Positions 35,257 through 46,690 are shown, counted from the stretch's first letter. The stretch: DNA of 64,000 bases from Microvelia longipes (GCA_018340805.1 JACMZG010001870.1:45944006-46008005), one strand, 5' to 3'. The notes: a model not told the origin generated them from the letters alone. Translations and numbers: made by a program.

Positions 35257-35865
35257 GGGTCGGAGCCTGGCATTATCACCTTCTGCAGCTTCACATTCAA
35301 TTTCCAAGTTTAGTTTCCTATGCCCTTATGTCCTATGTCTGTATTTTACTATTAACAGCTTAACAGGTAGGCCACGTTGTTAGGCCCTTTTTGCTAACTT
35401 AGATAGAAGATAGTGCTCAACCTTATGGGTCTAAGTGATGGCATTTTGCCGAGGAGTGTAATATATACTCCTTGATTTTGCGTCTAATCCTCAGGAATTT
35501 AGGCTTTCCTGCTCCCGAAACCATTAGGTAGAAACTTTACAAGGTCACTAACAAAGTAATTTTTTTTAGGAGAGTTGAACCCATTAGGTTTTAAAACGAT
35601 CTCAATCCATAATATCAAAACAAAAACGTCGTAAATTGTTGATGCAGAATACAATTTCAATCCTCGTTCCCACACGGGCTATCTCATTGTCCCATTACCT
35701 AATAATATAAATTTTAGAAGTTCAGAAATGCATTGTCTACGGAGTTCTCAAAGAAAGCTTTTAATATTTATATAATAATAATATTAAGTTTTACAAAAGA
35801 TCGTTAACCCTAAACTTTATAACCTACTTATAGTAATAACGCCTTATTTAATAGAGCAACAAAAT
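35257..35865. other. No feature recognised
   Basis: Nothing supported. Confidence 0.5.
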
Positions 35866-35995
35866 AAGAGGCCGAAGGCATGTTTCCCGCAACGCGGCGT
35901 CAATGCTGGGGCTGCTTAGCGGGCCCCGCGGCCCCTATGTCGCCGCGGCCGCATAGATTGTTGTACTTTATTAGTTCGTCTTATTAGTTAGTATA
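35866..35995 (-). repeat. Family D repeat, copy 2 (G/C-rich core)
   Basis: Minus strand: AAAGTACAACAATCTATGCG, GCCGCGGCGACATAGG, a perfect GGCCGCGGGGCCCGC patch, then GCCCCAGC. It matches family D in order and is the most G/C-rich spot in the window. Confidence 0.6.
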
Positions 35996-36009
35996 TAATC
36001 GGCATAATA

Positions 36010-36075
36010 TTATTATATATATATATATTATTTATATATATATATTTTATATATTATATATATTTATATAATGTA
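36010..36075. repeat. (TA)n microsatellite
   Basis: Imperfect TA run. Confidence 0.9.
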
Positions 36076-36111
36076 TTCTGAACCGTGGATGTAGTGATTA
36101 AATAAATAAAG

Positions 36112-36205
36112 CAACAGTCTCTCCACAAATGTAAAAAATATATTTACAAAGCCGGCTTTCGACTGTTAACAGACATCATCAGTGCCGTAGAGAAGCGAGA
36201 AAGGA
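36112..36205 (-). ncRNA. Hammerhead-type motif, single copy
   Basis: Minus strand: GCA stem I, CTGATGA (36182-36176), stem II GTCTG with CAGTC around TTAA (one mismatch), GAAA (36160-36157). Stem III is AGC/GCT-type with CG loop, and the downstream end TTTGTGGAGAGACT is retained. Core intact; no target duplication found. Confidence 0.7.
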
Positions 36206-36654
36206 AGAAAAATAATATACTATAATTTGGCAGAGGTTGAAATCTGACTATATATATATGTACAGACAGAGGACTTACACCTAAAACAGAAAATGCAGGT
36301 AAAAGTTCCGGAATTTTATTGTGAACACAATACTTTTCCTAGATACTTACAGAACTAATAAAGAAAAGTAAAATATAAAATAATAACATTGAATACAAAA
36401 TGAACATAATTTAAAAGTAAGAAAAAGTTTCTCCTATTAAAAAATAAGTTTATGAGAAGGTAATGAGTTTCCAAAGTGGCTTTCCCGCAGCATTTTCTTA
36501 ACTGTTTCTAACAGTTTTTCTTTTGATTTCTTATACACCTTAACAACTTTATGCAATATAATAGAATGACTAAGTTTATAACTTAACTTATTAAAACTTT
36601 TTCTTTAAACTTAATGATAGTCTTTAGGTTTTACTAACACGAGTATTACTTAAA
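36206..36654. other. Family E fragment, then AT-rich DNA
   Basis: A trace of family E (36255-36365: GACAGAGGACTTACACCTAA, CTAGATACTTACAGAAC) precedes unremarkable sequence. Confidence 0.4.
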
Positions 36655-36760
36655 GACAAAGAGATATATAAATAGTAGAGGCATACCCTTATAAATTGAG
36701 AGGCTTGAAACGTCTTTTTTAGGCTCTTAAGGGCTAAGTGCCGTCCCGCGGCCCTTAGCA
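36655..36760 (+). repeat. Family C repeat, partial
   Basis: AGAGATATATAAATAGTAGA, GGCATACCC, GAGAGGCTTGAAACGTCTTT and GGCTCTTAAGGGC match a family C arm. Confidence 0.6.
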
Positions 36761-37229
36761 AAGTAAAAAAGAGGCCTATGGTTTCTTGATTAATTTTTTT
36801 CTTCAACCTAAAAATTTGCATTTTATTTTACCTCTCTTTCCTGTAAATTAAGCGTACCAACTTAATAATTCATAATATTTCTTTTGATAGTAAATAAACG
36901 AAAGAAAAAACCTTATGCATAATTTACTTCAGCGTGCCTAAAATAAATCACAATATTGGACAATCGTCATGAAACGAGTGCACGTTAATAATAAATGATG
37001 AATCAACATGATAGACTTTTTCGAGAAATCTTTTTTTAAATCCAAACTTCACAACTAAGTAGCAACTTTAAAATAAGAGTCTTAAACTAGGTTCTAGTCA
37101 TTTAAAATTACTAGAGGTCTTTAAAAAGATAAAAATTTATAGATGATGTCCAAAGGGATATAAAAGAAGTAAATATAAATGAGATCTTAAAAAATATAAA
37201 ATTATTTTTACGTTATTTGTTTACAATAA
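36761..37229. other. No feature recognised
   Basis: AT-rich. Confidence 0.5.
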
Positions 37230-37387
37230 GGCCCGTATTCAAAGACGTCTTCCTAACATTTTCCTAACATTTTCCTAACATTCTTCTAACATTTTCCTAA
37301 CATTTTACTAATATTCTCCTTGTTCCTTAAGGAGAATGTTAGGAAAATATTAGGAAAATGTTAGGAAGATGTCTTTGAATACGGGCC
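37230..37387. mobile_element. Harbinger-like MITE, 158 bp
   Basis: Ends GGCCCGTATTCAAAGAC and GTCTTTGAATACGGGCC are perfect 17-bp inverted repeats, flanked by TAA on both sides (37227-37229 and 37388-37390). A 3-bp TAA/TTA duplication is the PIF/Harbinger signature. Inside, CTAACATTTTC units on the left and their complement on the right extend the foldback. Confidence 0.85.
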
Positions 37388-37484
37388 TAAGTCTCATGAA
37401 CAAAGTTTAATTTAATTTTTAGCATTGATTACGATTTTTTCGTTTAACACTTATAACTGTAACAAATCACGTTTTTTGACTGTG

Positions 37485-37640
37485 GAATTCGCTCATATCG
37501 TGACAGTAGGCCACCAAAATTGATAAATGACAAACTGCTGAGGGACCACAACTATGTGGCCGCGAAGCAGCCCCTAGCGCTAGCATGGAGTATCTAAGAA
37601 GCCAGTAAGGGATCCAGGGTATGAAGTATGCACCATTGAA
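37485..37640 (+). repeat. Family D repeat, copy 3
   Basis: ATTCGCTCATATCGTGACAG, TAGGCCACC, ACAACTATGTGGCCGCGAAG and CAGCCCCTAGCGC follow the family D order. Confidence 0.65.
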
Positions 37641-38754
37641 CTCACGCATACAGGCACCTTAACAATGCCTCAACATGAATATGGTTCATCTGAACCATAT
37701 AAACCTAAACGAACTATACCTCCGAAACCATCCCCCTTTAAATTAATTAATAATTAATTAAATAGTTCAAGAGAAGATCCAGAAATATTTTAAATACACT
37801 TGTCAGTATACATTCGTTGAAATAAAATAAAATTTCTATTTTTACAATCAGAATAGTTAATATTTTACTGAAAAAGTGTGGCACCATTTTTTTCTATCGC
37901 AAACCCATTTTCCTTATGCGATGTGACAGGAAAGTGAAACTTTACATCTACGCTTTTTACGTTTTATGTTCCATCACATGGTTCACAACTTACAGACACA
38001 GGAAAGTAAAAAATACAAAGAAGAAAATACGGTTTAAATTAAAGGAAAAGTCTTGCTGTTGTTTTATTCATCAGAACGAACAACATAAAAAACAAATTTC
38101 TTAGTTTATATGTCACTCTATAATAGCACCATTTACTCTAATTATTCTAGATTTTATACAAAAACATCAAGTGCACAGTAAAATTCAACGCAAATCGTAG
38201 TCTATCATAAATAAAATGAATAAAATAAGAAAGTTATAAAATAAAAAATTAAATTATTCAAATAATAAAATAACGGTTATATTCTACAAGTGAACATATG
38301 GTTCTTAGTTTTGCCGTGGTGTCTAGGGAGCAGCAGAGTCGCTATAACTAGATAACTAGACTGTAGAAGGAAAATTTATATCCTTCGAGAAAAACTAGAA
38401 GAAAATTGATAAATAATTCAAACACTGGGCAAATAAAATGGTAAATAGAGTTTATTTAACTGGATATACAAACATTTACGACTTAGGGCTATACCGTCGA
38501 GTATTTTGGACAAGAATGGAAAATCGTTAGTTATTCGAAAGCAACAAAATAATAAATTTGTACTGATAATTTCAAATTCTTCTCTACTATAGTGGGAGAG
38601 GTTCATCCAGTGCGATCTGACGTCATAACTTAGGCTGAAGGCGCCTTAAATTTTTCACAAACAATAGGTTTTGTAACCTTGTTGGTTTACTGATGGTTTT
38701 GTATTGTGTGCTATATGCAAGGGTAGACACTCGTACGTACATAAAATTCTTTAT
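37641..38754. other. No gene supported
   Basis: Two 62-codon frames (37916-38104 plus, 38418-38606 minus) have no domain or splice context. Confidence 0.45.
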
Positions 38755-38812
38755 TATATATATATATTATATAATATATATATATATATTATATATAATT
38801 AATATATATATA
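38755..38812. repeat. (TA)n microsatellite
   Basis: Imperfect TA/TATT run. Confidence 0.9.
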
Positions 38813-38899
38813 ATCGGACATGCGTCCAGGCCTGGACTTAACGGAGGGTTAAAAAGGCTCTTTTAGCGTGGTCACAAATGCTCCTCTCGCCAGAGTCTA

Positions 38900-39240
38900 C
38901 GGTTACGAAGTTAGAAGATCTAATATGGATAGTATATAAAGATAATCATCACATACTATGCCTATGATAGGAGATATGTCACCGCTATAGTAGAATAAGT
39001 CAGAAGTAGGATAAAAACAATAGATGAAAATAGAACTAATCAGATGCTGACAATAGAGAGTAGGAGGTTGGCACATACAAAAAGAATAAAGGTGACAATA
39101 AGAAAGATTAAAGATGACAATACTAAAGATTAAAGATAGTAAAAGATCGAAGAGGTAATAACAGGTGGTGAAAAAAAAACATATACACTCGAAGCAAAAC
39201 AGTACTAGTAATTTAATAAAAATGGAAATAATGCTGATAA
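38900..39240. repeat. Purine-rich degenerate repeat
   Basis: Loose GATGACAATACTAAAGATTA-type units. The 132-codon minus-strand frame here is a Phe/Ile/Leu-rich by-product of the purine bias. Confidence 0.55.
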
Positions 39241-39640
39241 TGAGGTGAAACTTAGCACATATATTATTCTTATACATAGTCACAAGTGTGCCAAATCCCA
39301 ATCCGGTCGTATAATTTTTTTCCGTTTTATGATTTTTCGAAATTTTTGCTGAGTCATTATTGCAGGTTAATGACGTTATAAAAAATTATTTTCCAAATAG
39401 CACATCGACAGTAGTAGACTGATTTTTTTTTACAAAATTTCAACTCTCTAGCACAAATACATTGGCGCTATGATGATAAAAACACACACACACAGACAAC
39501 TTTGAGAAAACTACTCAGGAGGTCTTAAAACGCCTGAAACAGATAATTCCGGTTTCATCCCGGTTTCGGATTTTTTCCAATATTTTTTTCCACAAAAATT
39601 TTCCAATATACCTACAATATAAATAAGAAAAAGTAATTTC
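39241..39640 (+). repeat. Family E repeat, long copy
   Basis: Starts TTAGCACATATATTATTC, then TGTGCCAAATCCCAATCCGG, TTTTGCTGAGTCATTATTGC, AACTCTCTAGCACAAATACA, the CA tract, CTACTCAGGAGGTCTTAAAA, ATTCCGGTTTCATCCCGG and TATACCTACAATATAAA. This is the most complete E copy on the plus strand. Confidence 0.85.
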
Positions 39641-40974
39641 TATCAAACACAATTTAATGTCAAACATAGCGTAGGTTTCTTATTGGGTTATCATGGTTTG
39701 ACAATTTTTATATGTATTTTTATTATTAATTATACATTATTATATAATTATATTAAATTATATAATATATTATATAATAATATATAATAATATTATATAA
39801 TTAATAATTTAATTAATTATAATATGTATAATATTATAAAGATTATCAAAATATGTATATTTGGAGTCCCAAATATACATAATTTGTATTTAACTAATAA
39901 TTTAGAAAAGAAATCCTTTCCAAATTATTAAAAATCCCTTTAAGTGGGTAATATTTTTCAGGTCTTTAACACAAAGAAATGTTTTTTACAGGTGAAATAA
40001 TTATAGCGATTTGCTGTTAGTTTAAATCTAATTAAATGTATAAAGAAAGTACTTGTGCCACACTAAGAAAAAAAAAAAAAATCATAAAACAGAAAAAATA
40101 TGCAAAGAAATAATAAATTGGAGCGTCGTCGTTTAAGATGACTATAAGAAAAATGTAAAAACATTTATTTCTCCAAAGTAAGGGGGGAGGTAATTTATTT
40201 CTACCGTATTTTTTTTTCAACTCGAGAGATTTTGGTTTCGTGTCCCTTGAGGGAGAAAGAGGGGGTAGTTGAACCAAGTTTGGTAAGAGGGAGAGTTAGT
40301 TATTGGTGTGGTGGCAGTGAAAAACTGAGATTTCTCTAGTAAAACTTTATCCCAGTGGTAGGTTAATGTTGAAAAATCTTTTTTCAAACATATTCGTAAG
40401 AAAATCGAGGCATAAACATGGATTTTCTCTAAATAGTTTCTTTATAGTTTTTCAATCTAAGTTTGTGTGGTTAAGTAAAGTTTATTTACTTGTCAAAAAC
40501 AAAAAAAAAACCACTTTTTTGCTATACAAATTTTACTCTACCAACAAAATTAAAAAACAGTATAACATCAAGCAACTTTAAAATATTGACATCAACTATC
40601 AAGGAAAAAAATCAACACAATCGTTAGAAAGATAACTTACCCCTTCGGCCTCTTCCCCTCTCCGCGGAAAAATGGTTGTTTTCCAGTAGGAATTTGTCGT
40701 ATTAGTACTTTTGTAAGTGACTCAATCGAAGCGAATTCCCAAAAACATGATTTGTTTGCATTAAGTAATATATATTTAAATTATAAGTAATATATGTTAA
40801 GCGATTAAATCAGAAGTAATGCTCATAAATAAATAAATAATATATGCTTATTTAATTTAAACCCGAACAACTTTTGGAAATTTTTGCTGAGTAATTATTG
40901 TGGGCTAAAGACGTCGTATACATTTTATAAACTGAAGTCTTCAGAAGAACACTAAAAACGTTGATTTATGTACC
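39641..40974. other. No gene supported
   Basis: AT-rich. Frames at 40032-40277 (minus) and 40366-40581 (plus) are low-complexity. A short E word (TTTTTGCTGAGTAATTATTG) lies at 40880. Confidence 0.45.
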
Positions 40975-40976
40975 AT

Positions 40977-41004
40977 ATGTATATATATATATATATATTA
41001 TATA

Positions 41005-41049
<45 letters not shown>

Positions 41050-41050
41050 C
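40977..41050. repeat. (TA)n microsatellite
   Basis: Alternating TA with (TACA) edges. Confidence 0.95.
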
Positions 41051-41627
41051 ATATGCTTATTTTTCCTTTGGGTATTCGTTCAAAACCACAATACTTCTCA
41101 ATGTCTTGAAACAAAAGAAGACAAATGTTAAAACACATGGGAAATTATTTTAATGAAATTTGCTGTAAGAGCTAGATGAACAATTTCCTCAGAAATTTAA
41201 TTCACTTGATAATTTTGTTCTTTTTAATACAAAATAAAGAGCGCCTTAAATTCCTAAGGGATACTAATCCCTAAAACCTTACCTTCAATATCGGTTAAGA
41301 CTAACTTAAAACAAGTAAAAATGTGTTTTTCAATTCTTAATTCCCGTGAGTTAGCGGTGGAGCTGAGAGATGAGATTTGTATAAAGTAGCTCCTATAGAA
41401 GGGAGCCGAGGAGCTACATTTAAAGTAAAGCTCTTAAGCTAAAAGTTTTTATGGGGAGTTAATGTTATAAAAATCCAGAGTAGTCTTACATCCTTAGACG
41501 TAAAGGTGGTTGATACAAAATGAATCCAAGTTTAATTTCGTTCATATTTGCAACGAAATAAAAAATGTCCCATCCTCAACCCATACAACGTAAAATAACC
41601 GTTCCCAAGCCTGATAATAACCTTAGA
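41051..41627. other. No feature recognised
   Basis: AT-rich. Confidence 0.5.
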
Positions 41628-41972
41628 ATAATACTAGTATAGAAGAAGCAACGTAATTCTACTGTTAACACGAAAGCCGTTTGACTAGTGGTCTTTCGTA
41701 GGGATCCCACCCTAACAACAAAAAAATATTTTATAAATGTGTTATAAATATCCACTAATGAAAAAAAAAAATTAAGTAACAAATAAAATAACTTAAAAAC
41801 CTTGGAAAGTACTAAATAAAATCGCGATTAGATACCAAAAGGGTATCTAATAGTTAGTTGAAGAGGGCTACTTTTAACATAATTTTAATTAAAAACGTTA
41901 AAATATAATTTAAAAAGCTTAAAATATTGTAATGCATCGTTATATATATTTTTTTTTAATAATCAATCATTA

Positions 41973-42006
<34 letters not shown>

Positions 42007-42473
42007 TCCATTTATTTGCTTAATATACATTACAGTTTTTTTAAACAATATTAGGATATTACAATATTTAAATAATATGTTAAGTATTTAGTTTTTTTTT
42101 TCTTTTGTCTCTTCAGTAAAGAAGATATATTCTTTTCTGCATGTACCGTTGTGACGACATAACATGCATGATGAATCTTCTTTTTTCGATTTAAATATCT
42201 TGAAATGTTAAATAATATTTTTGGTTTTGTACTTTAATAACTTTATACTCGTACTAGTATTTTTATGTATTGCTAATCTTGAGATACTTCTTACAGTCGA
42301 AATATAGCTGCGGGGTACGACTGTGTATTGTTTAACAATTTGTTAATTTTTCAAAATCAATTTCTTTAATAAATTTAATAAATTCGTGCCGAAAGTCTTT
42401 GTCTAAAAGTAAGTTTTTATTAAAAAAACCATCAACTCCGTCTTTTCCACAAGATATTTACTTTATTAAGGCA

Positions 42474-42508
42474 GAACCGGCTTTCAGCTTACGCCATCAT
42501 CAGTGCCG
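42474..42508 (-). ncRNA. Hammerhead motif, left arm of the palindrome
   Basis: Exact complement of 42614-42651, so the same complete motif reads on the minus strand: CTGATGA at 42503-42497, GAAA at 42485-42482. Confidence 0.8.
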
Positions 42509-42613
42509 GAAAGATATCGAGCCGTCAACTGTCCAGGACCTCTGTTAAGAGTTTGGAGTCGTCTCCAAACTCTTAACAGAGGTCCTGGACAGTTGACGGC
42601 TCGATATCTTTCC

Positions 42614-42651
42614 GGCACTGATGATGGCGTAAGCTGAAAGCCGGTTCTGCC
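42614..42651 (+). ncRNA. Hammerhead motif, right arm (near-canonical)
   Basis: Stem I GGCA (42614-42617), CTGATGA (42618-42624), stem II GGC/GCT around GTAA, GAAA (42636-42639). Stem III is A-U, G-U and C-G with CG loop, C at 42647 as the cleavage nucleotide, then TGCC (42648-42651) closing stem I. Confidence 0.85.
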
Positions 42652-42754
42652 TTAATAAAGTAAATATCTTGTGGAAAAGACGGAGTTGATGGTTTTTATT
42701 AAAAACATTCCACAGCGTAGTTAAAAATATTAAGTTTTTATTATTTGAAGGAGG

Positions 42755-43138
42755 CTAAGAGAATCCTTGACTAGTCCATAGTATCATGAGCGAGCACCTT
42801 ATGTTATCAAGAAAAGGACAAGTGAACAGTATATGGTCAGACGTCTGTTGGCTTGTATTGTCGCAGCTACATTCTCCTGTTGGTATAAGATTAAACCTCT
42901 TCATGTAGCTACGCATTTTACCATGTCCTGTTATAGCCATCGTCAACTTATAGCTCTCATTCCATGGTCCTTGCTTAAGTCTTTCAAGAATGTTTGGGAA
43001 ATACTCTCTTGTGAGACGTCCAGTAGTAGATCTTTCCAATTCAAGTTGCCAGGATGACATGGCTCTCTGTCTACTGATCCATTCGACTCTACTAAGCGGG
43101 ATCTTGTTGTACGATATAGGCAAGGATTGGTCTTGAGC
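42755..43138 (-). pseudogene. LINE C-terminal ORF fragment (R1/I-like)
   Basis: A 122-codon open minus-strand frame. RLTREYFPNILERLK is followed by TGHGKMRSYMKRFNLIPTGE and then C-x-C with SDHILFTCPFLDN. The GHG..YMKRF block and the C-C-H-C knuckle (CSCD, DHILFTC) are typical of the region after RNase H in R1, I and related LINEs. It ends 40 codons beyond the knuckle. Upstream RT and RNase H are absent, so it is a 5'-truncated copy. Confidence 0.85.
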
Positions 43139-43154
43139 TAATATTTAGTTTTAT

Positions 43155-43385
43155 TAATATACATATATATACACATATATATACTTACATACTCATAAAT
43201 ATACACACATATACATACATACACTCATACATACACATATATGTATGTACATATCTATATGTACATACATATACACATATACATACATACATATATACAT
43301 ACACCCATTACATATGCTCATACACACACAAATATACAAATATATGCATTACACACATATAGAAACATACCCTTATACTCATATT
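43155..43385. repeat. (TACA)/(CATA) microsatellite
   Basis: Degenerate mixture of ACATATAC, ATACATAC and CACATATA words. Confidence 0.9.
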
Positions 43386-44059
43386 AAACCATTATTTATT
43401 CACATTTATTGAGATTACAATTCTTCAATTCTTTTTATTTTTAATCACTTATTAAGCAATTCGGCGTGGAGCCTTGAAGTCAAGGAATAGATTGGTATCC
43501 TGCTATCACTTATTTCATTTCTATGTTTTTCTTTTTTATTTGTCTATTTTTATTTTACTATTTATAGATAAATAATATTTATTATTTCATTCACTATTTA
43601 CTTCTTACATTTTGTAAATTATATATTTATTTGCATTTAAACTCTGTAGAAACTTATTTATTTTATATTATTGTTTTCAAAATAGAGTAGTATTTTATTT
43701 TTTTGTCTTATTTCCACATACCACTAATGATATACAGTTTTTTTTAGATTACTTTAAAATAGAATAAATAAGATAAATGCTTAAGTTAAAAATACAAATA
43801 CAAATACAATACAATACAAATAAAAACTAAAATCTAAAATACAATTTTACATGCAAAAAACAATTAATTAATAATAGATCGCAATAATTCAGCAACCGGA
43901 AATATAGCCAACTTCGTTTGAAAAACATTTTATTTTGTCAGGTTGGCAGCATTACTTAAGACCACCAGTGAACCGGCTTTCGTGTTATCGGTAGTGCTCC
44001 TTCTATATATAGTATTATTTTAAAATAATAATAACCATATCAAATTTTGTAATCGTATA

Positions 44060-45000
44060 AAGTTAAGTTACAACTTCAGCCGTAATGGAACATCCACACA
44101 TAAGAAATGGAATAAAAAATAGAAAATCAGGAACGAGGTACCTCGAAATCAGTTGGTTATAGAAAACTATGCCTCTAAAATTGGCACTGTGCACTCAGGC
44201 GCGGATACAAGGGCTGGAAAAATGGGCGATCGCCCCCCCCCCCCGAAGATCCAAAAAATTGAGGAAAAATTAAAGCAAAAGAAAGTAGCTTAGACTGCGC
44301 CGGTTATTTTTTTTTAAAATTAAATTAAAAAGAGCAAAATTTTCTTAAGCTCGCTTCGCTCGGATGATTTGTTATTTATTAATTTTAAAAAAATCTGCTA
44401 TTTTGTATAATTAGGACTGAAAATATTTAATGAATTAACTACTACCGCAATAAGGCAACTCAGAAAAGAAATGTTATATACTCACTCCTGTTGCAAGGTA
44501 CGCCAAAATTTAGCAAAAAAAAATATATCATGAATCTAGATGAGACCTGTGTATGTTTTTAAATTATCATTAATTTGTACTTCCTAATTATCAATTAATT
44601 AATATTTAATTCTTAATTATTATCAATTTTAATTTCTCCCTAATTTAAATATAACTCAAATTATTGAGAAAAAATCTGGTATATAGGTTACTTATTACTT
44701 TTTCTCAATTTATCAGATTCGTCATCCTCTTCCTCACTAATTCGGACTCGCTTCGCTTGTCCAAATAAAATTTTGAATGTAGTATATAAAAAAATATTTC
44801 AATCCATTTAAAATTCGGCATGGCTGTAAATGAATAACAGACTAACATGTGTGCTAAGAACGAGTGAAGTGAGGCTGAAGACGTACTGCTGTGTAAAATT
44901 TGTGATTTCCGGATTATAAGGACGAGCGAATCGAGTTATAAGTAGTAGGGACGAGAGTAGCGAAGCTGATACGGCGAGGAAATGTTCATTGGTGCCTCAA
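44060..45000. repeat. Mosaic of composite-repeat modules
   Basis: The module AATCAGGAACGAGGTACCTC is at about 44127, the module GCCTCTAAAATTGGCACTGT at 44171, a hAT-like CAGGCGCGGATAC with a C run at about 44208-44242, and CTCGCTTCGCTCGG-type words at 44350, 44750 and 44865-44965. These modules also sit together at 29.7-30.0 and 63.4 kb. Confidence 0.5.
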
Positions 45001-45418
45001 CACTATTTCACCACGCTGTTAACTGATTTTAAACGAGTTTTATACTATAATAGGTAATCTAGGGTGCTTACAAAATAATATGGGCATGCTAGAAAACTAG
45101 TGAAAAAATCTGTTATAAAAAATTGTAGAATTTTTAAGAAAATACTCACTCTATTATCACGCTGTTAAATTTCCTAGCTCCTGGTTACAAAAGAATTGTT
45201 CAGAAGGTATATAAAATACTAATAATTATAATTATAAATTATAATAATCCTAATAAGGCATACATCGTTACTATCTGAAAATTTAAAGGCTATTTAAAAC
45301 CATCTTAGAATTTGAGATTTATCTCAACAAACTAGGAAAGAAACGTGGATTAGATCATTTTGGTCTTAATAATTGAAAAAAGGCTATCGAATAAGGGTTA
45401 AGAATTGATAAGACTCAC
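45001..45418. other. Intron, no feature recognised
   Basis: AT-rich DNA on the 3' side of the exon at 45419-45600. Confidence 0.5.
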
Positions 45419-45600
45419 CATTCACTGCTCTCTGTCCTTTCATTCTTCTGGCAGCTGATGGTGATAGAGGTGTTTGGGATGGAGGACGTGATAGTAAGGG
45501 TGATGGTAATCTTCTGGTGAGAGGATTGCATCTCCTACTAGATTCTACCAAGGAATCAATCGATGATGATCTAATCAGCCTCCCAGACTCTTCTGTACGA
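45419..45600 (-). CDS. Coding exon (182 nt) of an unidentified Ser/Pro/Arg-rich protein
   Basis: Minus strand. The acceptor is a pyrimidine-rich CTGATTGTTTTGTTTAG just above 45600, and the donor GTGAGT lies just below 45419. The exon enters with 1 nt, which with the AG ending the exon at 49023-49179 makes a Ser codon. It runs 60 open codons and leaves with 1 nt. Landmarks: RTEESGRLIRSSSIDSLVES near the start, then RRLPSPLLSRPPSQTPLSPS, then AARRMKGQRAVN. Composition suggests a disordered, phosphorylatable segment; RSSS fits an R-x-x-S basophilic-kinase site. No domain is recognised. An ATG upstream of the splice site makes the frame look like a 74-codon gene, but the splice signals fit better. 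Confidence 0.8.
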
Positions 45601-45867
45601 CTAAACAAAACAATCAGAAAGTTGAGTGAGAGGTTGAAGAAATAAAATTAATTAATATTTTGTTTAGCTCTCGTTTAACGTAAATTTTGCGTTGTACATA
45701 AATTGAACAGAATTCGTTGTGTACATAATATGTGTGATGTCATTAGCCGACAATAAGTCAGAAAACATTACAACAATTCACAAATTTTCAAAAAGGTTTA
45801 AGATCGAGCTGCAATTTTTCACACATATGCAGTCTATACTGTGTATAAGTAATGAAAAGTATGAAGT

Positions 45868-45955
45868 CTCTCCATAAAACAACTTCTTTTGTGGAGGGAC
45901 TTGGTGGTTTACATTGTTTGGAATGGAGTCCATTCACGCTCATTCTAATTATATT
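45868..45955. repeat. Hammerhead-element 3' ends without ribozyme
   Basis: GAAGTCTCTCCATAAAACAA and its inverted CTTCTTTTGTGGAGGGACTT meet directly, followed by GGAGTCCATTCACGCTCATT. These are the conserved 3' ends of the family, with the ribozyme parts missing. Confidence 0.65.
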
Positions 45956-46036
45956 GTGATGATCCCTGTCATGGTTGCTATGGTTTGGTATAAATAATAA
46001 TTCGATCGCTGCTCTCTTTTGTACTTTTATAATGTG
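45956..46036. other. Intronic spacer
   Basis: Nothing recognised. Confidence 0.4.

Positions 46037-46109
<73 letters not shown>
46037..46109. repeat. (TA)n microsatellite
   Basis: Long pure TA run. Confidence 0.95.
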
Positions 46110-46111
<2 letters not shown>

Positions 46112-46370
46112 AAGACAAAGATATAAAACATATATAATTCAAATTAAATAAGTACTTACAATTAAAATTGTAGTAATTGGTCGACCCAACCTACCTCCAG
46201 GCTCGTTAGCGAGAGAGAGAGGTTACGTCTAGCAACACAAAGGCTATACATAATAAGGGGGGGGGAATTAACAACAAATATCAATATCTAAATATGGCGG
46301 ATCATCACAATATACTATGTATAGTTCACAAAAAAATGAAGTTTATTTTATTATCAGCAATGGTTCCGGT

Positions 46371-46560
46371 TGATTAACATGACATAATTCAACGTGACAT
46401 AATTAATCAACATCAACATAATTCATCAATTCAATTATCAACTCATCAATTCAACTATTCAATTACCAACTCATCAATTCAATCTCATTTAACTCATCAA
46501 TTCGTCAACATAATTCATCAACATCACAATAATTCATCAACATGACGTAATTCATACAAA
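46371..46560. repeat. Degenerate ATTCATCAACAT repeat
   Basis: Short units around AATTCATCAACATCA and AACTCATCAATTCAA, about 10-17 bp, irregular. Confidence 0.75.
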
Positions 46561-46579
46561 TAACTTTCTTTACTAATAA

Positions 46580-46690
46580 ATTCGAAACTTCGCTTATATC
46601 GTGGCACTAATAAACTATTAATATGACGAATGATACAAGTAAACGACCATGTTGTGGAGCGGCCAAGAAGCTGAAGGTCTCTTGTTTTGT
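46580..46690 (+). repeat. Family D repeat, copy 4
   Basis: ACTTCGCTTATATCGTGGCA, ATATGACGAATGATACAAGT, ACCATGTTGTGGAGCGGCCA and GGTCTCTTGTTTTG match copy 1. Confidence 0.65.

Larger units (their letters stand above)
42427..42691. mobile_element. Perfect-palindrome hammerhead retroelement, locus 5
   Basis: 265 bp bounded by the 14-bp direct repeat GTTTTTATTAAAAA (42413-42426 and 42692-42705). By eye the arms are identical over about 130 bp around the 4-nt centre TCGT at 42559-42562. Each arm has one full hammerhead motif. A transcript of either strand would fold into one long hairpin. Confidence 0.9.
41983..43862 (-). mobile_element. LINE insertion (R1/I-like 3' part) within T1
   Basis: The minus-strand 3' end carries an (ATT)n tail at 41983-42006. 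A 3' untranslated region holding the palindromic element at 42427-42691 follows, then coding sequence at 42755-43138, then a microsatellite-rich 5' portion. A 14-bp duplication bounds it. Confidence 0.75.
41628..44018 (-). mobile_element. TIR element T1, copy 3, split by a nested LINE
   Basis: The left half (41628-41982) and right half (43863-44018) are the two ends of a T1 element like 17885-18415. They join exactly at TCAATCATTAATTAA. The insertion is flanked by the perfect 14-bp repeat ATTAATTAATAATA (41969-41982 and 43863-43876). Confidence 0.85.

Noticed and set aside
35055..35383. Three overlapping plus-strand frames with repeated MVT.PFH.WSQ
   Set aside because: They are the three frames of a 23-bp minisatellite; no start context, splice site or flank conservation.
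38903..39301. 132-codon minus-strand frame
   Set aside because: Hydrophobic low-complexity translation of purine-rich degenerate repeats running into a family E copy.
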